64,000 nt of DNA from Burkholderiaceae bacterium (GCA_021166835.1 JAJPEN010000037.1:54699-118698), one strand, 5' to 3'. Numbered from the stretch's first letter, positions 15,439 through 24,387 are shown. The notes: generated by a model not told the origin, from the letters alone. Made by a program: numbers and translations.

Positions 15439-18400
15439 TCAGCGCGCCGCTTGCAGCGCGCGTTCGAGAACGACGGCGACGTGTACCGCGTCGCGCCGCG
15501 CCCCGTCGGCGATCTGATGGCGACAACTCGTTCCATCGGCCACGACGAGCGTCGTCGGCTGCGCTTCGCGCACCGCAGGCAGCAGCGCCAGCTCGCCCAT
15601 CTTCATCGACACGTCGTAGTGCTTCGCGTCGTAGCCGAAGCCGCCCGCCATGCCGCAGCAGCTGGTCTCGACCGTGCGCACCGACAGCCCGGGGATCCAG
15701 CCGAGCACCGTCTGCACCGGGCGCAGCGCATCGAAGGATTTCTGGTGGCAGTGTCCGTGCAGCAGCGCTTCGGCGTGCCCGATCGGCTGCAGTTCGAGCG
15801 CGAGTCGCCCCGCGTCGTGCTCGCGGACGAGGAACTCCTCGAACAGCAGTGCCTGTCGCGCGAGCCGCGCCGCCGCGTCGCCCAGGCCGAGCGCGAGGAA
15901 CTCGTCGCGCATCGTCAGCAGGCACGAGGGCTCCAGGCCGACGACGGGGATACCGCGCTCGACGTACGGGGCGAGCGCAGCGAGCGTGCGGCGCGCCTCG
16001 ACGCGCGCCTCGTCGACCAGCCCGCCCGACAGGAATGTGCGCCCGCAGCACAGCGGCCGTTGCGGCGCGTCGCCGGGCAGCGCGCGCGCGACGTGCACGC
16101 GGTAGCCGGCGGCGCGCAGCACCGCGCGCGCCGCGCGCAGGTTGTCGGGCTCGAACCAGTTGTCGAAGGTGTCGGCCCACAGCACGACTTCGCGAGCGTC
16201 TTCGGCCCTCTCGTGCGACTCGTGCGACTCGGGCGACGCCGGATCGCCGGTGAAAGGATCGCCGCGCCAGCGGGGAAGCGAGCGGCGCGCCGAGAAACCG
16301 AGCAGCTTTTCGCTCGCCCAGGCTGCGCCGGGCAGCCGGTCGCGCAATGCGAGCAGCCAGCGCAGCCGCGCTGCGAGATGCGCGTAGCGAGGCAGCCAGG
16401 CGATCAGCCGATCCTTCCAGGCCAACGGATGCGTGCGATTCCAGCGGTCGAGGAACTCGATCTTCATCCGCGCCATGTCGACGCCGGTGGGACACTCGCG
16501 CCGGCACCCCTTGCAGCTCACGCACAGCTCGAGCGCTTCGTGCACCGCCCGCGAGGCCTGCTCCTCGTCGCCGAGCCTGCCGGCGAGCGCCAGGCGCAGC
16601 GTGTTGGCGCGCCCGCGCGTCAGGTGCCGCTCGTCGCGCGTGACGCGCCAGCTCGGGCACATCGTGCCAGCGTCGAACTTGCGGCAGTGCCCGTTGTTGT
16701 TGCACATCTCGGCGGCCTTCGCGAAGCCGCCGGAAGGATCGCCGCCCGAGCCCGGCGCGCCGGCGCGCTCGGTGCGCGGGTCGTTCCGTACGTTCCACGC
16801 CGACCAGTCGAGCGCGGTCTCACGCCCTCGCGCCTCGTAGCCCGGTGGATAGCGGAACAGCCGCTCGTCGTCCATCCGGCTGCCGCGCACGATCTTGCCC
16901 GGGTTCATCGTGCCGGCGGGGTCGAAGGCGTCCTTGACCTCTTCGAAGGCGCGCACCAGGCGTTCGCCGAACTGCCAGCCGACCCATTCGCTGCGTACCA
17001 GCCCGTCGCCGTGCTCTCCCGAGAACGCGCCCTTGTACTGGCGCACCATCGCCGCGGCCTCTTCGGCGATGCGCCGCATCTTCGCGGCGTCGCCGGCGCG
17101 CATGTCGAGGATCGGTCGCACGTGCAGCGTTCCGACCGACGCATGCGCGTACCAGGTGCCGCGCGTGCCGTGCCGCGCGAAGATCGCGGTCAGCCGCTCG
17201 GTGTAGTCGGCGAGATGCTCGAGGGGAACCGCGCAGTCTTCGATGAACGACACCGGCTTTCCGTCGCCGCGCAGCGACATCATGATGTTCAGGCCGGCTT
17301 TGCGCACCTCCCACAGCGCCTTCTGCGCGGGGTCGTCGGCCATCGTCACCACGCTGCCCGGCAGACCCAGCTCGTCCATCGTCTCGACCAGATCGCGCAA
17401 CCTGCCGAGCAGCGGCTCGCGCTCGTCGCCGGCGAACTCCACGAGCAGCAACGCGTCGGGCAGGGCGCCGTCGCGCGCGATCAGCGCGCGCTCGATGGTC
17501 GGCCGAAAGACCGGGTTTGCGCGCGCCAGTTCGATCATCGTCCGATCGACCAGCTCGACGGCGACCGGAGCGAGCTTCACGATGTGCTGCGCGCTCTGCA
17601 TCGCGGCGCGGAAGGTCGGGAAGTTCACCACGCCGAGCACGCGAGCCCTGGGCAGCGGCGCGAGCGCGAGCACGATCCGGCGGAACCACGCGAGCGTGCC
17701 CTCCGAGCCGACCAGCAGGTGCGCGAGGTTCACCGAGCCGTCGGCGGTGTAGGGCCGGGGCGACTGCGGATGAAAGACGTCGAGGTTGTAGCCGCCGACG
17801 CGGCGCAGCACCTTCGGCCACATCCGCTCGATCTCGTCGCGCTCGCGCCGACCGATCGCGAACAGCCGCGAGACGAGTTCGGCGCTGCGCGCGCTCGCCA
17901 TCGGCCGCTGCGCATCGACGCCGAAGGGGCCGAAGCGCTCGGCCGTGCCGTCGGCAAGCAGCGCGTCGATCGCGACGACGTTGTGCACCATGTTGCCGTA
18001 GGCGATCGAGCGCGAACCGCAGGAGTTGTTGCCGGTCATCCCGCCGATCGTCGCCTGCGCGGAAGTCGACACGTCGACCGGGAACCACAGGCCGTGCGGC
18101 TTCAGGAAGGCGTTCAGCGAATCGAGCACGACGCCGGGCTGCACCTCGACCGTGCGCGCCTGCGCGTCGAAATGCACGATGCGGTTCAGGCTGCGGCTGT
18201 GATCGACGACGAGCGCCTCGCCGACGGTCTGGCCGCACTGGCTGCTGCCCGCGCCGCGCGGCAGCAGCGGCACGCCCATCTCGCGGGCGAGATCGATGGT
18301 CGCCGCGACGTCGGTCTCGTCGGCCGGCACGACGACGCCGACCGGGTCGACCTGGTAGATCGACGCGTCGGTGGAATAGCGTGCGCGCGAGGCCGCATCG

Positions 18401-18513
18401 AAGAGCACGTCGCCGCGCAGCACGCGGCGCAGGCGCTGCGCGAGCCGGCTGCGTTCGAAGCGGGGCCGGGCGGGCGCGGTGCGCAGCGCCGGTTCGACGG
18501 GAGGCGCGTTCAC
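15439..18513 (-). CDS. Fused FAD-linked / Fe-S dehydrogenase (D-lactate dehydrogenase-like)
   Basis: A 1024-residue fusion. An FAD-binding PCMH domain (about 45–270; LLPRGAGSSQCGQTVG) and an FAD-oxidase C-terminal domain (about 290–560; FSGEHGDGL) come first. A ferredoxin-like cluster region follows (CVSCKGCRRECP plus CNNNGHC), then two CCG modules (PLCCGRTFLSG and TSCCGMAGGFG). This architecture oxidises 2-hydroxyacids such as D-lactate or D-2-hydroxyglutarate and passes electrons to the quinone pool or a carrier. The GTG at 18513 overlaps the regulator's stop (GTGA). It faces away from an aminotransferase/TRAP operon, suggesting shared substrate chemistry. The exact hydroxyacid is unknown. 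Confidence 0.85.
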   Translation of the reverse strand: MNAPPVEPALRTAPARPRFERSRLAQRLRRVLRGDVLFDAASRARYSTDASIYQVDPVGVVVPADETDVAATIDLAREMGVPLLPRGAGSSQCGQTVGEALVVDHSRSLNRIVHFDAQARTVEVQPGVVLDSLNAFLKPHGLWFPVDVSTSAQATIGGMTGNNSCGSRSIAYGNMVHNVVAIDALLADGTAERFGPFGVDAQRPMASARSAELVSRLFAIGRRERDEIERMWPKVLRRVGGYNLDVFHPQSPRPYTADGSVNLAHLLVGSEGTLAWFRRIVLALAPLPRARVLGVVNFPTFRAAMQSAQHIVKLAPVAVELVDRTMIELARANPVFRPTIERALIARDGALPDALLLVEFAGDEREPLLGRLRDLVETMDELGLPGSVVTMADDPAQKALWEVRKAGLNIMMSLRGDGKPVSFIEDCAVPLEHLADYTERLTAIFARHGTRGTWYAHASVGTLHVRPILDMRAGDAAKMRRIAEEAAAMVRQYKGAFSGEHGDGLVRSEWVGWQFGERLVRAFEEVKDAFDPAGTMNPGKIVRGSRMDDERLFRYPPGYEARGRETALDWSAWNVRNDPRTERAGAPGSGGDPSGGFAKAAEMCNNNGHCRKFDAGTMCPSWRVTRDERHLTRGRANTLRLALAGRLGDEEQASRAVHEALELCVSCKGCRRECPTGVDMARMKIEFLDRWNRTHPLAWKDRLIAWLPRYAHLAARLRWLLALRDRLPGAAWASEKLLGFSARRSLPRWRGDPFTGDPASPESHESHERAEDAREVVLWADTFDNWFEPDNLRAARAVLRAAGYRVHVARALPGDAPQRPLCCGRTFLSGGLVDEARVEARRTLAALAPYVERGIPVVGLEPSCLLTMRDEFLALGLGDAAARLARQALLFEEFLVREHDAGRLALELQPIGHAEALLHGHCHQKSFDALRPVQTVLGWIPGLSVRTVETSCCGMAGGFGYDAKHYDVSMKMGELALLPAVREAQPTTLVVADGTSCRHQIADGARRDAVHVAVVLERALQAAR

Positions 18514-19193
18514 TGCGCCTTCCCGTCGTTCCAGTGCGCGAGCACGGCGCCGACCTTCGTGCGCAGGTGCTGCTCGAGCACCGCGCGCAGGCGAGGGCCG
18601 TCGCGCGCTTCGAGCGCGTCGAGCATCTCCTGATGCTCGCGCACCGCCACGGCCCATTTCGCCGCGTCGAAGTTGGAACGGAAGCGCAGGTGCTGGATGC
18701 GCGTGTTGATGCTGTCGTAGGTCTCGGTGAGCGCCCCGTTGCGCGCGCAGCGGTTCAGCGAGTCGTGGATCCGGTGATTCAGTTCATAGTAGGAGGGCAG
18801 GTCGCGGCGCGCGTGCGCCGCGAGCATCTCGTAGTGCAGCGCGCGGATCTCGGCCAGCTCGGCGTCGGTGCGCCGCTGCGCAGCGAGTTCTCCCGACAGT
18901 CCCTCGAGCGCGCTCATCAGCTCGAACAGCTCCTCGACGTCGGCGCGCGACAGCGCGATCACGCGCGCCCCGCGGTTCGGCGTCAGCTCGATCAGCCGCT
19001 CGGCGGCGAGCCGCTTGAACGCTTCGCGCAGCGGCGTTCGCGAAACGCGCAACCGCTCGCACAGCACGCGTTCGTTCAGCCGCGCGCCGGCCGGGAGGCT
19101 TCCGTCGGTGATCATCGTGCGCAGCCGGTCGGCGGCTTCCTCGTGCAGCGGCCGGCGGTCGATCGGTTCCCCCCCAGCGGGAAGTATTTGCAT
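18510..19193 (-). CDS. GntR family regulator, FCD (FadR-like) subfamily
   Basis: A 227-residue repressor-type protein. The winged helix-turn-helix (about 15–75) contains LNERVLCERLRVSRTPLREA, and the FCD ligand domain (about 85–215) has metal-site histidines in ELNHRIHDSLNR and VREHQEML. FCD regulators bind carboxylic acids. The ATG at 19193 is chosen because its upstream extension is low-quality and the codon sits inside one of two repeated operator-like sites. It is co-transcribed with the FAD/Fe-S dehydrogenase and divergent from the aminotransferase–TRAP operon, which it probably controls. Confidence 0.9.
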   Translation of the reverse strand: MQILPAGGEPIDRRPLHEEAADRLRTMITDGSLPAGARLNERVLCERLRVSRTPLREAFKRLAAERLIELTPNRGARVIALSRADVEELFELMSALEGLSGELAAQRRTDAELAEIRALHYEMLAAHARRDLPSYYELNHRIHDSLNRCARNGALTETYDSINTRIQHLRFRSNFDAAKWAVAVREHQEMLDALEARDGPRLRAVLEQHLRTKVGAVLAHWNDGKAQ

Positions 19194-19273
19194 ACAAAAT
19201 CCGGAAGAGCGCCGGCGTGCGCGGCGACGTAGCGGCACGATAAAGGTTGCATCGACGGCAAGTTTGCATACAA
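19187..19273. promoter_or_regulatory. Two identical operator-like sites in the divergent regulator/aminotransferase gap
   Basis: TTTGCATACAA occurs at 19187–19197 and again at 19263–19273. Each has TTG…CAA half-symmetry like GntR/FCD operators. The first overlaps the regulator's own start codon. The second overlaps a -10-like TACAAG paired with TTGCAT (19247–19252) on the plus strand. Binding by the adjacent FCD regulator is inferred. Confidence 0.6.
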
Positions 19274-19322
19274 GATACGAAAAAGCACAACTTGCCGCTC
19301 CGCTTCCATTCTACGAGGCCTC

Positions 19323-20525
19323 ATGAAACTGTCGAACGGCCTGGCATTGAACGCGCATCCCGCCGGCCGCCACTTCCTTCAGATCCCGGGGCCGACGAAC
19401 GTTCCCGACCGCATCCTGCGTGCGATGGACTACCCGACGATCGATCACCGCGGCCCGGAGTTCCGCGCGCTCGGCGAGTCGGTGCTGCGCGGCATCCGCC
19501 GGATCTTCCGCACGCAATCCCCGGTCGTCATCTATCCGGCGTCGGGCACCGGCGCCTGGGAGGCCGCGCTCGTCAATACGCTGTCGCCCGGCGACACCGT
19601 GCTGATGTGCGAGACCGGGCATTTCGCGACCTTGTGGAAGAAGATGGCCGAGCGCCTGGGCCTGGTCGTCGATTTCGTTCCCGGCGACTGGCGGCATGCG
19701 GCCGACCCGGCAATGATCCAGCGCATGCTCGTCGACGATGCGCAGCATCGATATCGGGCGGTGTGCGTCGTTCACAACGAAACGGCCACCGGCGTCACCA
19801 CCGACGTCGCCGCGATCCGGCGCGCGATCGACGCGGCGCGCCACCCTGCGCTGCTGCTCGTCGACACGATCTCGTCGCTCGGTTCGATCGATTACCGGCA
19901 CGATGAATGGGGCGTGGACGTCACCGTCGCGGGATCGCAGAAGGGCCTGATGCTGCCGCCGGGCCTGTCGTTCAACGCGGTGAGCGACAAGGCGCTCGAA
20001 GCCTCGAAGCGCGCGAAGCTTCCGCGCTCGTACTGGGACTGGCACGAGCAGATCGCGTCGAACGAACGGGGCGTCTTCCCGTACACGCCGGCGACGAACC
20101 TGCTCTACGGACTCCACGAGGCGATCGCGATGCTGCTCGAGGAAGGCCTCGAGAACGTGTTCGCACGCCACCGACGTCATGCCCGCGCGACGCGCGCCGC
20201 GGTGCGCGCGTGGGGCCTGGAGATCCTGTGCGCCGACCCGAAGCGCTACAGCGCGTCGCTCACCGCCGTGCTGATGCCCGAGGGGCACAGCGCCGACGCC
20301 TTTCGCAGGATCGCGCTCGAGCGCTTCAACCTGTCGCTCGGCCAGGGCCTGAGCAAGGTGGCGGACAAGGTGTTCCGCATCGGGCACCTGGGCGACTTCA
20401 ACGATCTGACGTTGATGGGTACGCTTGCCGGGGTCGAGATGGCGCTCGGCCTGGCCGGCGTTCCGCACAGCCGCGGCGGCGTGCAGGCCGCCATGGAATC
20501 GCTCGCGTCGAGCACGGGAGACTGA
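19323..20525 (+). CDS. Class V aminotransferase, serine–glyoxylate aminotransferase type
   Basis: A 400-residue PLP enzyme of fold type I. The N-terminal LQIPGPTNVPDRILRAMDYP and the DHRGPEF segment are typical of alanine/serine–glyoxylate aminotransferases, and the PLP lysine lies in VAGSQKGLMLPPG near residue 201. The expected reaction transfers an amino group between a small amino acid such as serine or alanine and glyoxylate, giving glycine and a 2-oxoacid. It leads a plus-strand operon with a TRAP transporter, a crotonase and a CoA-transferase, and faces an FCD regulator. The true amino donor is unknown. Confidence 0.85.
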   Translation: MKLSNGLALNAHPAGRHFLQIPGPTNVPDRILRAMDYPTIDHRGPEFRALGESVLRGIRRIFRTQSPVVIYPASGTGAWEAALVNTLSPGDTVLMCETGHFATLWKKMAERLGLVVDFVPGDWRHAADPAMIQRMLVDDAQHRYRAVCVVHNETATGVTTDVAAIRRAIDAARHPALLLVDTISSLGSIDYRHDEWGVDVTVAGSQKGLMLPPGLSFNAVSDKALEASKRAKLPRSYWDWHEQIASNERGVFPYTPATNLLYGLHEAIAMLLEEGLENVFARHRRHARATRAAVRAWGLEILCADPKRYSASLTAVLMPEGHSADAFRRIALERFNLSLGQGLSKVADKVFRIGHLGDFNDLTLMGTLAGVEMALGLAGVPHSRGGVQAAMESLASSTGD

Positions 20526-20583
20526 TCGAGTTTCGTTGCACCGAACCGGGGTCGGTTTCGACCCCATCGAGGAGGAGATCGCA

Positions 20584-21654
20584 ATGACATCGAACGACGG
20601 GAACGCGAAGCTCACGAAGCGCACCGAAGAGCGCGCGATCACCAGTGCCCGGTCCGGCTCGCCCGGGCGACGAAAGCTGCTGCAGGCGGCGCTTGCCGTC
20701 GGCGCCGCCGGTGCGGCTGCGCGCGCGCTTCCCGTGCGCGCCCAGGAGATCGAACTGAAGCTCGGCCACGTCGGCGAGCCCGGGTCGCTGTTCCAGATGT
20801 CGTCCGACGAGTTCGCCCGGCGTGCCAACGAGAAGCTCGGCGGCAAGGCGAAGGTGGTCGTCTACGGCTCGAGCCAGCTCGGCGGCGACAAGGAGATGCT
20901 GCAGAAGCTCAAGCTCGGCACGATCGACATGGCGGTGCCGTCCACCGTGATGAGCAGCGAGGTCGACCTGTTCGGCATCTTCGAGATGCCATACCTGGTG
21001 AAGGACCGCGCGCACATGGGCCGCATCGAGAAGGAGATCTTCTGGCCGCAGATCGAGCCGGCCGCCGAGAAGAAGGGCCTGAAGATCATCGGCGTCTGGG
21101 AGAACGGCTACCGGCACATCACGAACAACCGGGGGCCGATCAAGTCGCCGCAGGACCTGCAGGGGATCAAGCTGCGCGTGCCGGAGGGCAAGTGGAGGGT
21201 GGCGATGTTCAAGGCCTACGGCGCCAACCCGAGCCCGATGAAATTCTCCGAGCTGTTCACCGCGCTGCAGACGGGCGTGATGGACGGCCAGGAGAATCCG
21301 CTCACGCAGATCTACAGCGCGAAGCTGCAGGAAGTGCAGAAGTTCCTCTCGCTGTCCGGGCACGTCTACACGCCGGCGTACGTCACCGTCGGCATCCGCA
21401 AGTGGAACACGCTGCCGGAAGACGTCCGCAGGACGCTCGAGGAGACGGCCAGGGCCACGCAGGCCTACGTCTACGAGGTCGCGCAGAAGCAGGAGGGCGA
21501 GCTGCTCGGCAAGCTGAAGGAAGCCGGCATGCAGGTCAACGAAGTGGACAAGAAGGCGTTCATCGCCGCCAGCAAGCCGGTGTACGCCGAGTTCGGCGAG
21601 TCGGTGAAAGGCGCCGACGCGATGATCGACCGCGCGATCGCGCTCGGCACCTGA
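20584..21654 (+). CDS. dctP: TRAP transporter substrate-binding protein, DctP family
   Basis: A 356-residue periplasmic binding protein. A twin-arginine-like signal (GRRKLLQAALAVGAAGAA) leads to an alanine cleavage region near residue 54. The DctP fold follows, with GSSQLGGDKEMLQKLKLGTID, the ligand-binding region LQGIKLRVPEGK (an Arg that usually contacts the substrate carboxylate) and QTGVMDGQENP. It delivers an organic acid to the DctQM permease encoded next. AGGAGGAG precedes the ATG at 20584 by seven bases. The substrate is probably a small carboxylate, from the family and its catabolic neighbours. Confidence 0.92.
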   Translation: MTSNDGNAKLTKRTEERAITSARSGSPGRRKLLQAALAVGAAGAAARALPVRAQEIELKLGHVGEPGSLFQMSSDEFARRANEKLGGKAKVVVYGSSQLGGDKEMLQKLKLGTIDMAVPSTVMSSEVDLFGIFEMPYLVKDRAHMGRIEKEIFWPQIEPAAEKKGLKIIGVWENGYRHITNNRGPIKSPQDLQGIKLRVPEGKWRVAMFKAYGANPSPMKFSELFTALQTGVMDGQENPLTQIYSAKLQEVQKFLSLSGHVYTPAYVTVGIRKWNTLPEDVRRTLEETARATQAYVYEVAQKQEGELLGKLKEAGMQVNEVDKKAFIAASKPVYAEFGESVKGADAMIDRAIALGT

Positions 21655-21667
21655 GCGGTCGAGCGCA

Positions 21668-22189
21668 ATGGCCGCATTCCGGAAGACCTACGAGAAGATC
21701 CTCGAGTGGCTCGTCATCGTGCTGATGGTGGCGATGGCGGTCGAAGTGACGGTCGGCGTCGTGTTCCGCAGCATCGGCGCTTCACTGGTCTGGTACGACG
21801 AGGTGGCGTCGATCCTGCTCGCGTGGCTGACCTTCTACGGATCGGCCTACGCCGCGGCGAAGCGCGGCCACATCACGTGCCCCGAGCTGGTCGCGATGAT
21901 GCCGCCCGGCCCGCGCCTGCTGGTGACGATCCTGGTCGAGGCGCTGGTCATCGGCTTCTTCGCGCTGCTCGGCTGGATCGGCTGGGAGGTGCTCGACGTG
22001 CTCGCCACCGACACGCTGGTGAGCCTGCCGTCGATCCCGGTGTCGTGGGTGCAGTCGGTGATCCCGATCTCCTCGGCGCTGATCATCGTCGCCGAGCTGA
22101 TCACGCTGCCCGAGGCGCTCGCGTGGGCGCGCGCCGAGCACGCCGAGGGCGCCACCGCCGAGTCGGCCATCCACGAAGCCGCTCACTGA
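21668..22189 (+). CDS. dctQ: TRAP transporter small permease, DctQ family
   Basis: A 173-residue inner-membrane protein with four hydrophobic helices (about 12–35, 45–65, 82–105, 125–150) and the DctQ-typical VWYDEVASILLAWLTFYGSAYAA stretch in helix 2. It forms the small subunit with DctM and uses a Na+ or H+ gradient for uptake with DctP. It lies 13 bp after dctP. Its stop codon falls in a three-copy 12-bp tandem repeat. Confidence 0.9.
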   Translation: MAAFRKTYEKILEWLVIVLMVAMAVEVTVGVVFRSIGASLVWYDEVASILLAWLTFYGSAYAAAKRGHITCPELVAMMPPGPRLLVTILVEALVIGFFALLGWIGWEVLDVLATDTLVSLPSIPVSWVQSVIPISSALIIVAELITLPEALAWARAEHAEGATAESAIHEAAH

Positions 22190-22219
22190 GACGCGCACTG
22201 AGCCGCGCACTGAGGCGCG
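22184..22219 (+). repeat. Three 12-bp tandem copies spanning the dctQ stop codon
   Basis: Units CACTGAGACGCG, CACTGAGCCGCG and CACTGAGGCGCG start at 22184, 22196 and 22208 and differ only at one base. The period of 12 keeps frame, so TGA is repeated in frame three times. Confidence 0.9.
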
Positions 22220-22256
22220 CCGCGCCGCATCGTCCCCCGCGTAGGAAGCCTTCCGC

Positions 22257-23540
22257 ATGCAGATGCTCCTCCTGTTCGGCAGCGTGCTCGCGCTCGTGCT
22301 GATCAACGTGCCGATCGCCGTCGCGCTCGGCGTCGTCGCGATCGCCGCGATCTGGACCGTGCAGGGTGCGGGCTCGCTGCCGAATTTGCCGATCGTGCTG
22401 TACAACGCGGCCACCAACTTCCCGCTGCTGGCGATCCCGCTGTTCATCCTCGCCGGGGCGATCATGAACGCGTCGGGCATCTCCACGCGCCTGATCGCCT
22501 TCGCCTCGGCCGTGCTCGGCTTCATCCGCGGCGGACTGGCGATGGTCTCGATCGGCGCTTCGCTGTTCTTCGCCGAGATCTCGGGTTCGGCGGTTGCCGA
22601 CGTCGCCGCGCTCGGATCGATCACGATCCCGGCCATGAAGAAGAAGGGCTACCCGCGCGCGCTCGCCGCCGCCGTGATGTCGTCGTCGGCCACGCTCGCG
22701 GTGATCATCCCGCCGTCGATCCCGATGATCCTGTACGCGGTGATGGCCGAGACCTCGGTCGTGCAGCTCTTCGTCGCAGGCATCGTCCCCGGCCTCATCG
22801 GCGGCCTCGGGTTGATGGGCGTGGCGTACTGGTTCGCGCGCCGCTACGACCTTCCCGTCGAGCAGCATTTCCGCTGGTCCGAGGTGCGGCGCACCGCGCG
22901 CGAGGCGTTCTGGGCGTTCACGCTGCCGATGATCATCCTCGGCGGCATCTTCGGCGGCTTCGTCACCGCCACCGAGGGCGCGGCGCTCGCGGTGGTCGCG
23001 GCGCTCTTCATCGGGCTGGTCATCTACCGCGAGCTGGACCTCGCGCACCTGAAGCAGGCGATCATCGAGGGCGGCAGCCAGACCGCGGTCGTGATGCTGC
23101 TCGTCGCCACGTCCGCGCTGCTCGGCGTGTATCTCACCGAGACGCGCGCGCCGCAGGAGCTGGCGCGCGCGGTCACCGAGCTGACGACGAACAAGTGGCT
23201 GGTGCTGGCGCTGCTCAACGTGCTCTTCCTGCTGCTCGGCATGTTCCTGCATTCGGCGGCGGCGATCATCCTCGTCGTTCCCGTCGTGATGCCGCTGGTG
23301 CATGCTGCGGGCATCGATCCGGTCCACTTCGGCCTCATCGTCACGATCAACCTCGGCATCGGGCAGCAGACGCCGCCGGTGGCGAGCGTGCTGATGGTCG
23401 CCTGCTCGATCTCGAAGGCCGGCGTCTGGGAGGTTACGCGCACGAACGTGTACTTCATCGCCGTGCTGCTCGCGGTGCTGCTGCTCGTCACCTACGTGCC
23501 GGTGACGGGAATGGGGCTGGTCGAGTATTTCTATCGCTGA
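22257..23540 (+). CDS. dctM: TRAP transporter large permease, DctM family
   Basis: A 427-residue inner-membrane protein with about eleven or twelve hydrophobic helices. DctM hallmarks are FAEISGSAVADVAALGSITIP, MKKKGYPRALAAAVMSSSATLAVIIPPSIPMILY and the C-terminal GLIVTINLGIGQQTPPVASVL. It is the membrane translocation subunit for the DctP ligand. It follows dctQ by 67 bp, part of which is a repeat. Its own stop codon is tandemly duplicated. Confidence 0.93.
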   Translation: MQMLLLFGSVLALVLINVPIAVALGVVAIAAIWTVQGAGSLPNLPIVLYNAATNFPLLAIPLFILAGAIMNASGISTRLIAFASAVLGFIRGGLAMVSIGASLFFAEISGSAVADVAALGSITIPAMKKKGYPRALAAAVMSSSATLAVIIPPSIPMILYAVMAETSVVQLFVAGIVPGLIGGLGLMGVAYWFARRYDLPVEQHFRWSEVRRTAREAFWAFTLPMIILGGIFGGFVTATEGAALAVVAALFIGLVIYRELDLAHLKQAIIEGGSQTAVVMLLVATSALLGVYLTETRAPQELARAVTELTTNKWLVLALLNVLFLLLGMFLHSAAAIILVVPVVMPLVHAAGIDPVHFGLIVTINLGIGQQTPPVASVLMVACSISKAGVWEVTRTNVYFIAVLLAVLLLVTYVPVTGMGLVEYFYR

Positions 23541-23553
23541 GTCTATCGCTGAG
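23530..23553 (+). repeat. 12-bp tandem duplication over the dctM stop codon
   Basis: TCTATCGCTGAG is present twice head to tail (23530–23541 and 23542–23553). The first copy contains the dctM stop; the second repeats the same codons and stop in frame. Confidence 0.9.
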
Positions 23554-23597
23554 CCCGTCGCCAGGACGCGCCGCTTCCCGCTGCAACAGGAGAACCC

Positions 23598-24377
23598 ATG
23601 TCCGACTCGATCCTCGTCGAACGCGACGACACGATCGCCATCGTCGTGCTGAACCGGCCGCACAAGCTCAATGCGCTGACACGTTCGATGTGGCAGCGGC
23701 TCGGCGAGACGATGCGCGCCCTGTCCGACGACGACTCGGTGCGCTGCGTCGTCGTGCGCGGCGCCGGCGAGAAGTCGTTTTCGCCGGGCAACGACATCGG
23801 CGAGTTCGAGACGATGCGCTCAAATCGCGAGCAGGCGATCGCCTACGGCGAGGTGATGCACGCAACCGCGCAGGCGATCGCCGAGTGCCGCCATCCGACG
23901 CTCGCGCAGATCCACGGCATCTGCGTGGGCGGCGGACTCGAGATCGCCGCGCTGTGCGACCTGCGCATCTGCGGGGCGGGCAGCCGCTTCGGTGCGCCGA
24001 TCAAGAACCTCGGCCTGGTGATGGCCTATCCGGAGATCGCGCCGCTGATCGAGCTTGCCGGCCGCTCCGTCGCGCTCGAGCTGCTCTACGAAGGGCGGAT
24101 CCTCGATGCGCGCGAGGCCTACGAGAAGGGACTGGTCAACCGGGTGGTGGCCGACGATCGCGTCGCCGGCGAATGCCGCGAGACGGCGCGCCGCATCGCC
24201 GACGGCGCGCCGCTGGTCGCGCGCTGGCACAAGAAGTTCGTGCGGCGACTCGCGCAGGGCACACCGCTGTCCGAAGCCGAGCGGCTCGAGGCCTTCGACT
24301 GCTTCGACACCGAGGATTTCCGCACCGGCTATCGCGCCTTCCTCGCGAAGACGAAACCCGTCTTCGCCGGGCGCTGA
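23598..24377 (+). CDS. Enoyl-CoA hydratase/isomerase (crotonase) family protein
   Basis: A 259-residue crotonase. The oxyanion-hole segments are GEKSFSPGNDIGEFE (about 55–69) and CVGGGLEIAALCDL (about 106–119). The glutamate of GGGLE, equivalent to Glu144 of rat hydratase, is kept. The second catalytic glutamate, normally in FGxPE, is replaced: here the segment reads RFGAPIKNLGLVMAYPE. So plain hydration of an enoyl-CoA is uncertain; isomerase, lyase or another crotonase reaction is possible. It lies between the TRAP permease and a CoA-transferase and presumably acts on the CoA ester made there. Confidence 0.85.
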   Translation: MSDSILVERDDTIAIVVLNRPHKLNALTRSMWQRLGETMRALSDDDSVRCVVVRGAGEKSFSPGNDIGEFETMRSNREQAIAYGEVMHATAQAIAECRHPTLAQIHGICVGGGLEIAALCDLRICGAGSRFGAPIKNLGLVMAYPEIAPLIELAGRSVALELLYEGRILDAREAYEKGLVNRVVADDRVAGECRETARRIADGAPLVARWHKKFVRRLAQGTPLSEAERLEAFDCFDTEDFRTGYRAFLAKTKPVFAGR

Positions 24378-24387
24378 GAGAACGCCG

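Noticed and set aside
15439..18513. Glycolate oxidase GlcD/GlcF fusion
   Set aside because: Glycolate oxidase subunits are separate genes and shorter. The domain order with two CCG modules after a ferredoxin region fits fused D-lactate/2-hydroxyacid dehydrogenases better; the substrate is left open.
15274..18633. 1119-codon open frame on the plus strand
   Set aside because: It is the antisense shadow of the FAD/Fe-S dehydrogenase gene. The product is Arg/Ala/His-rich with no domain, while the opposite strand shows a complete, motif-rich enzyme.
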